In this document: positions 4,477 to 7,260 of the stretch, piece after piece
Layout of the letters: each line of letters starts with the position of its first letter
Numbering within the stretch: position 1 is the stretch's first letter
The notes under the pieces: generated by a model
Told to the model about the DNA's origin: nothing
What the model saw: the letters and a program-made list of their open reading frames with translations, nothing else
Database searches by the model: none
Assembly: GCA_017612755.1 (NCBI GenBank)
Contig: JAGAFH010000155.1
Span: forward strand, 1 to 7,260
Direction: 5' to 3'
DNA length: 7,260 nt
DNA from: Clostridiales bacterium
Lineage (GTDB): Bacteria > Bacillota > Clostridia > Saccharofermentanales > Saccharofermentanaceae
Translations under genes and position numbers: made by a program

Positions 4477-7260
4477 TTATTTTTCTTTCTTTTCGTGATG
4501 GCTCTGATGGACCGCATGGGCTGTGGATATCATGAGCTTGATCCTGTTGAGCTGGTTTGCTTCCGATGCGCCGGGATCGTAGTCGATGGGAATGATGTTG
4601 GACATAGGATACTGTCTTCGAAGTTCCTTGATCATACCCTTACCGGTTACGTGGTTGGGAAGACATGCAAAGGGCTGGGCGCAGATTATGTTGGGTACGC
4701 CGTCCTGGATAAGCTCTATCATCTCAGCCGTAAGGAACCATCCCTCACCGCAGAAGTTTCCGCAGGAAAGGACGGAAGATGACTTCTGGGCCAGTTCCTC
4801 GATCCTCTCAGAGAGCATGAACTTTCCGCCGGTCCGCTTAAATGCTTCGTTTATGGGCTTTCTGAAAGCCTCCAGGGCATTAATGGCCTGCCTGTTGATA
4901 AAAGCTGTCTTCTTTGATCTTCCGAGATTCTGTGAAGCCCAGATAGGGTTATATGCACAGTAAAGGAAGAAATCCAGGACTCCGGGAAGGACTGCCTCGC
5001 AACCCTCCTGCTCAATAACGTTTATGGCGTTATTATTGGCATCAGGATGGAACTTTACAAGGATCTCTCCTACGACGCCGACCCTGGGCTTTCTGGGGAT
5101 ATCACGAAGGGGAAGCTTGTCAAACTTATCAACAACAAAGTCGACGAACTTCTTATAGTTCCTGATAGTGGGGATATCCTCAAGATCTACGCCGATATCC
5201 GCAAGGACATCACGGATCTTTTTCTTCTGCTCGGGAGTCCTGTCATAGTAGTTACCGGGCATGATCTTATCATAGGTCTCTGTAAGATCGTCGAAGTCCC
5301 CGTTCTTGTTGAACATCTTTCTTCCGATCTTGTTTACGTACATATAGAGGGCATTTGCAGAGCCTTCCACCAGTTCGTAAGGCCTTACCCTCAGAAGAAG
5401 GGTGCTGACCATATCACCGGCGCACAAAGCCCTTATGGCACCCAGGATAAACATGGGATTATAAGTAAGTCCCTCGTTTTTCTCAAACTGCTGGGCAGAG
5501 ATGGCGATAACCGGGATATTGGGATATCCGGCCTCCTTAAGAGCCTTTCTTAAGAAAGCTACATAGTTGGTGGCACGGCATCCGCCGCCTGTCTGGGTAA
5601 TTGCCAGTGTCACATTATCAGGATCCACCTCGCCTCTGATGATGGCATTCATCATCTGTCCGACTACAACGATAGAAGGGAAACATGCATCATTGTTGAC
5701 GAACTTAAGTCCGCACTCGATATCTTCCCTGGTAGCCTGCTTAAGAAGCTTCATCCTGTATCCGTTAGCCCTGAATACGCTCTCAACGAAATCAAACTGG
5801 ATAGGAGCCATCTGGGGAGCGATTATGGTGTGGTTCTTCTTGTCTTCCTTTGTGAACTCAACACGCTTAAGGGTATAAGCATCAGGATCGGGAGCCACTT
5901 CCTTCACCTCGCCTTTGAGCTTCATCTGCTCACGCTCTTCCATAGCTACCACAAGAGACCTCATACGGATCCTGGCGGCACCGAGATTACTTACCTCATC
6001 GATCTTAAGAAGCGTATAGAGCTTTCCTGAAGACTCAAGTATCTCCTGGACCTGGTCTGATGTGACTGCATCAAGACCGCATCCGAAGGATGTGAGCTGG
6101 ACAAGTTCCAGGTTAGGCTTGGTGATAACATAAGCAGCTGCCTCATAAAGCCTGGTGTGGTACATCCACTGGTCAACTACCCTGATTGGCCTTTTAAGCC
6201 TTCCGGGAACAGCTACTGAATCTTCTGTAAGGACACCAAGACCCAGCTGGTTGATCATCTCCGGGATACCGTGATGGATCTCGGGATCCACATGATAGGG
6301 ACGGCCTGAAAGAACGATACCTTTGATACCCTTCTCCTCCATCTCTTTTATCATCTCAGCGCCCTTAGCCCTGATATCATCCTTGAAGTTGCCATATTCC
6401 TCGGCACCCTTGGCAACAGCTGCCTTGGTCTCTTCCAACGTCACGCCAAGATAAGAGAAAGTCTCGGCCAGTGTCTTAGCGACAGTATCAAGATCGTCCA
6501 GGGGCACGAAGGGATTTAAGAACTTAATGTCCTTCTCCCTGATATTTTCCACGTTATTTCTGATGACCTCAGGATAGGAACATACGATAGGACAGTTATA
6601 GTGGTTTCCTGAATCGTTGTTCTCCTTATTCTCGTAAGGAACATCGGGATAGAAGATAGTGGTGATGCCTCTTGAGATGAGGTTTTCAATATGTCCGTGG
6701 GTAAGTTTTGCAGGATAACATACGCTCTCTGAAGGGATAGTCTCCATACCCTTCTCGAAAAGCGCGTGGGTAGATCTGGCAGAGATGAGCACCCTGAATC
6801 CCAGGTCAGTAAGAACAGTAAACCAGAAAGGATAGTTCTCGTACATATTAAGGGCTCTGGGGATACCGATGGTACCTCTTTTGGCATCAGCCTCAGCAAG
6901 AGGCTTATACTTGAAGGTCCTCTCGTACTTATACTTGAACATGTTGGGAAGTGGGGACTTGACCGCTTCGGTCTCAAGACCTACAGTCTCTCCCTTCTCA
7001 CATCTGTTTCCGGAAACAAATCTCTTACCGTTGGAGAAAGTGGCGATAGTAAGACGGCAGTGGTTACCGCAGTAGGGGCACTGGGTGTTCTCGCTCTCCA
7101 TCTCAAATCCATCCAGTTCCTTAGCAGGAAGAAGGGTCGTAGTAACTTCACCCTCCGCTTCCTCATACTTGTTCTTGGCGATAAGGGCCGCACCGAAAGC
7201 ACCCATAAGACCTGCTACATTAGGTCTTATGACATCCCTTCCGGAAACTATCTCGAAACA
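4477..7260 (-). CDS. Acyl-CoA dehydratase activase-like fused protein (BadF/BcrA ATPase end + DUF2229 + HgdB-like), 5' end outside window
   Basis: This gene is cut by the right edge. The frame stays open to base 7260: the 18 codons before the Met at 7204-7206 read CFEIVSGRDVIRPNVAGL and run straight into MGAFGAALIA, the usual end of a BadF/BcrA-type ATPase domain. That Met is therefore internal. The visible part is 927 residues; fused members of this family are usually about 1,400 or more, so roughly a third is missing. Domains in visible numbering: end of the ASKHA-type ATPase at 1-28; a CPYCGNHC cluster at 61-68; a DUF2229-like region at about 129-350 (GTIGIPRALNMYENYPFWF, ESVCYPAKLTHGH, SGRPYHVDPEIHHG); an HgdB-like C-terminal half with DACFP near 524, TGGGCRATNY near 557, CGNFCGEGW at 833-841 and CAQPFACLPNH at 860-870. 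Known family chemistry is ATP-driven electron transfer to an iron-sulfur dehydratase; the substrate of these fused forms is unknown. It is probably a cytoplasmic, oxygen-sensitive protein. Its stop lies one base before polA. Confidence 0.9.
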   Translation of the reverse strand, partial: CFEIVSGRDVIRPNVAGLMGAFGAALIAKNKYEEAEGEVTTTLLPAKELDGFEMESENTQCPYCGNHCRLTIATFSNGKRFVSGNRCEKGETVGLETEAVKSPLPNMFKYKYERTFKYKPLAEADAKRGTIGIPRALNMYENYPFWFTVLTDLGFRVLISARSTHALFEKGMETIPSESVCYPAKLTHGHIENLISRGITTIFYPDVPYENKENNDSGNHYNCPIVCSYPEVIRNNVENIREKDIKFLNPFVPLDDLDTVAKTLAETFSYLGVTLEETKAAVAKGAEEYGNFKDDIRAKGAEMIKEMEEKGIKGIVLSGRPYHVDPEIHHGIPEMINQLGLGVLTEDSVAVPGRLKRPIRVVDQWMYHTRLYEAAAYVITKPNLELVQLTSFGCGLDAVTSDQVQEILESSGKLYTLLKIDEVSNLGAARIRMRSLVVAMEEREQMKLKGEVKEVAPDPDAYTLKRVEFTKEDKKNHTIIAPQMAPIQFDFVESVFRANGYRMKLLKQATREDIECGLKFVNNDACFPSIVVVGQMMNAIIRGEVDPDNVTLAITQTGGGCRATNYVAFLRKALKEAGYPNIPVIAISAQQFEKNEGLTYNPMFILGAIRALCAGDMVSTLLLRVRPYELVEGSANALYMYVNKIGRKMFNKNGDFDDLTETYDKIMPGNYYDRTPEQKKKIRDVLADIGVDLEDIPTIRNYKKFVDFVVDKFDKLPLRDIPRKPRVGVVGEILVKFHPDANNNAINVIEQEGCEAVLPGVLDFFLYCAYNPIWASQNLGRSKKTAFINRQAINALEAFRKPINEAFKRTGGKFMLSERIEELAQKSSSVLSCGNFCGEGWFLTAEMIELIQDGVPNIICAQPFACLPNHVTGKGMIKELRRQYPMSNIIPIDYDPGASEANQLNRIKLMISTAHAVHQSHHEKKEK

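Noticed and set aside
4476..4517. Longer polA start at the ATG at 4515-4517
   Set aside because: It would add 14 basic residues inside the preceding gene that polymerase I proteins lack, whereas the ATG at 4473-4475 gives the family N-terminus and a neat stop-start junction.
6516..7202. Other minus-strand frames within the activase gene (6516-6977, 6981-7202, 5991-6176) and within polA (2648-2878)
   Set aside because: They are out of frame with strongly conserved coding sequence and their Ser/Arg/Leu-rich translations have no domain signature.

Overview
The window reads as one compact minus-strand operon from a Gram-positive anaerobe of class Clostridia, plausibly a Lachnospiraceae-type gut or rumen bacterium. 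This rests on three things: a large fused 2-hydroxyacyl-CoA-dehydratase-activase-like protein (a family typical of strict anaerobes), a DNA polymerase I whose proofreading site is degenerate as in many Firmicutes, and a polA-coaE pairing that is common in Firmicutes. Base composition is intermediate. The genus is an inference; the class is better supported.

Transcription runs right to left. From 7260 down to 4477 lies the 3' two-thirds or so of the large activase/HgdB-like iron-sulfur protein; its start is outside the window. One base after its stop comes polA (4475-1791). One base after the polA stop comes coaE (1789-1181). A 4-base overlap leads into a small three-helix membrane protein (1184-849), whose last 47 bases overlap the start of a membrane-anchored SanA/YdcF (DUF218) protein (895-200). 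No gap between genes exceeds one base, so the five genes are probably cotranscribed and translationally coupled. No promoter is visible; it should lie beyond the right edge.

Bases 1-199 are non-coding except possibly for the last few codons of a converging plus-strand gene. They hold two tandem copies of a 53-base imperfect palindrome (61-113 and 123-175) and a strong stem-loop with a T tract (28-59), which reads best as a terminator for plus-strand transcription and may work in both directions.

The genes do not form one pathway. PolA (replication and repair) and CoaE (last step of CoA synthesis) are housekeeping. The upstream protein probably belongs to anaerobic radical or low-potential redox chemistry on an unknown substrate, with only a loose CoA link to coaE. 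The two membrane proteins at the end suggest envelope functions. I see no defence system, mobile element or RNA gene. The least explained items are the tandem palindromes, the uncharacterised fused iron-sulfur protein and the small membrane protein.
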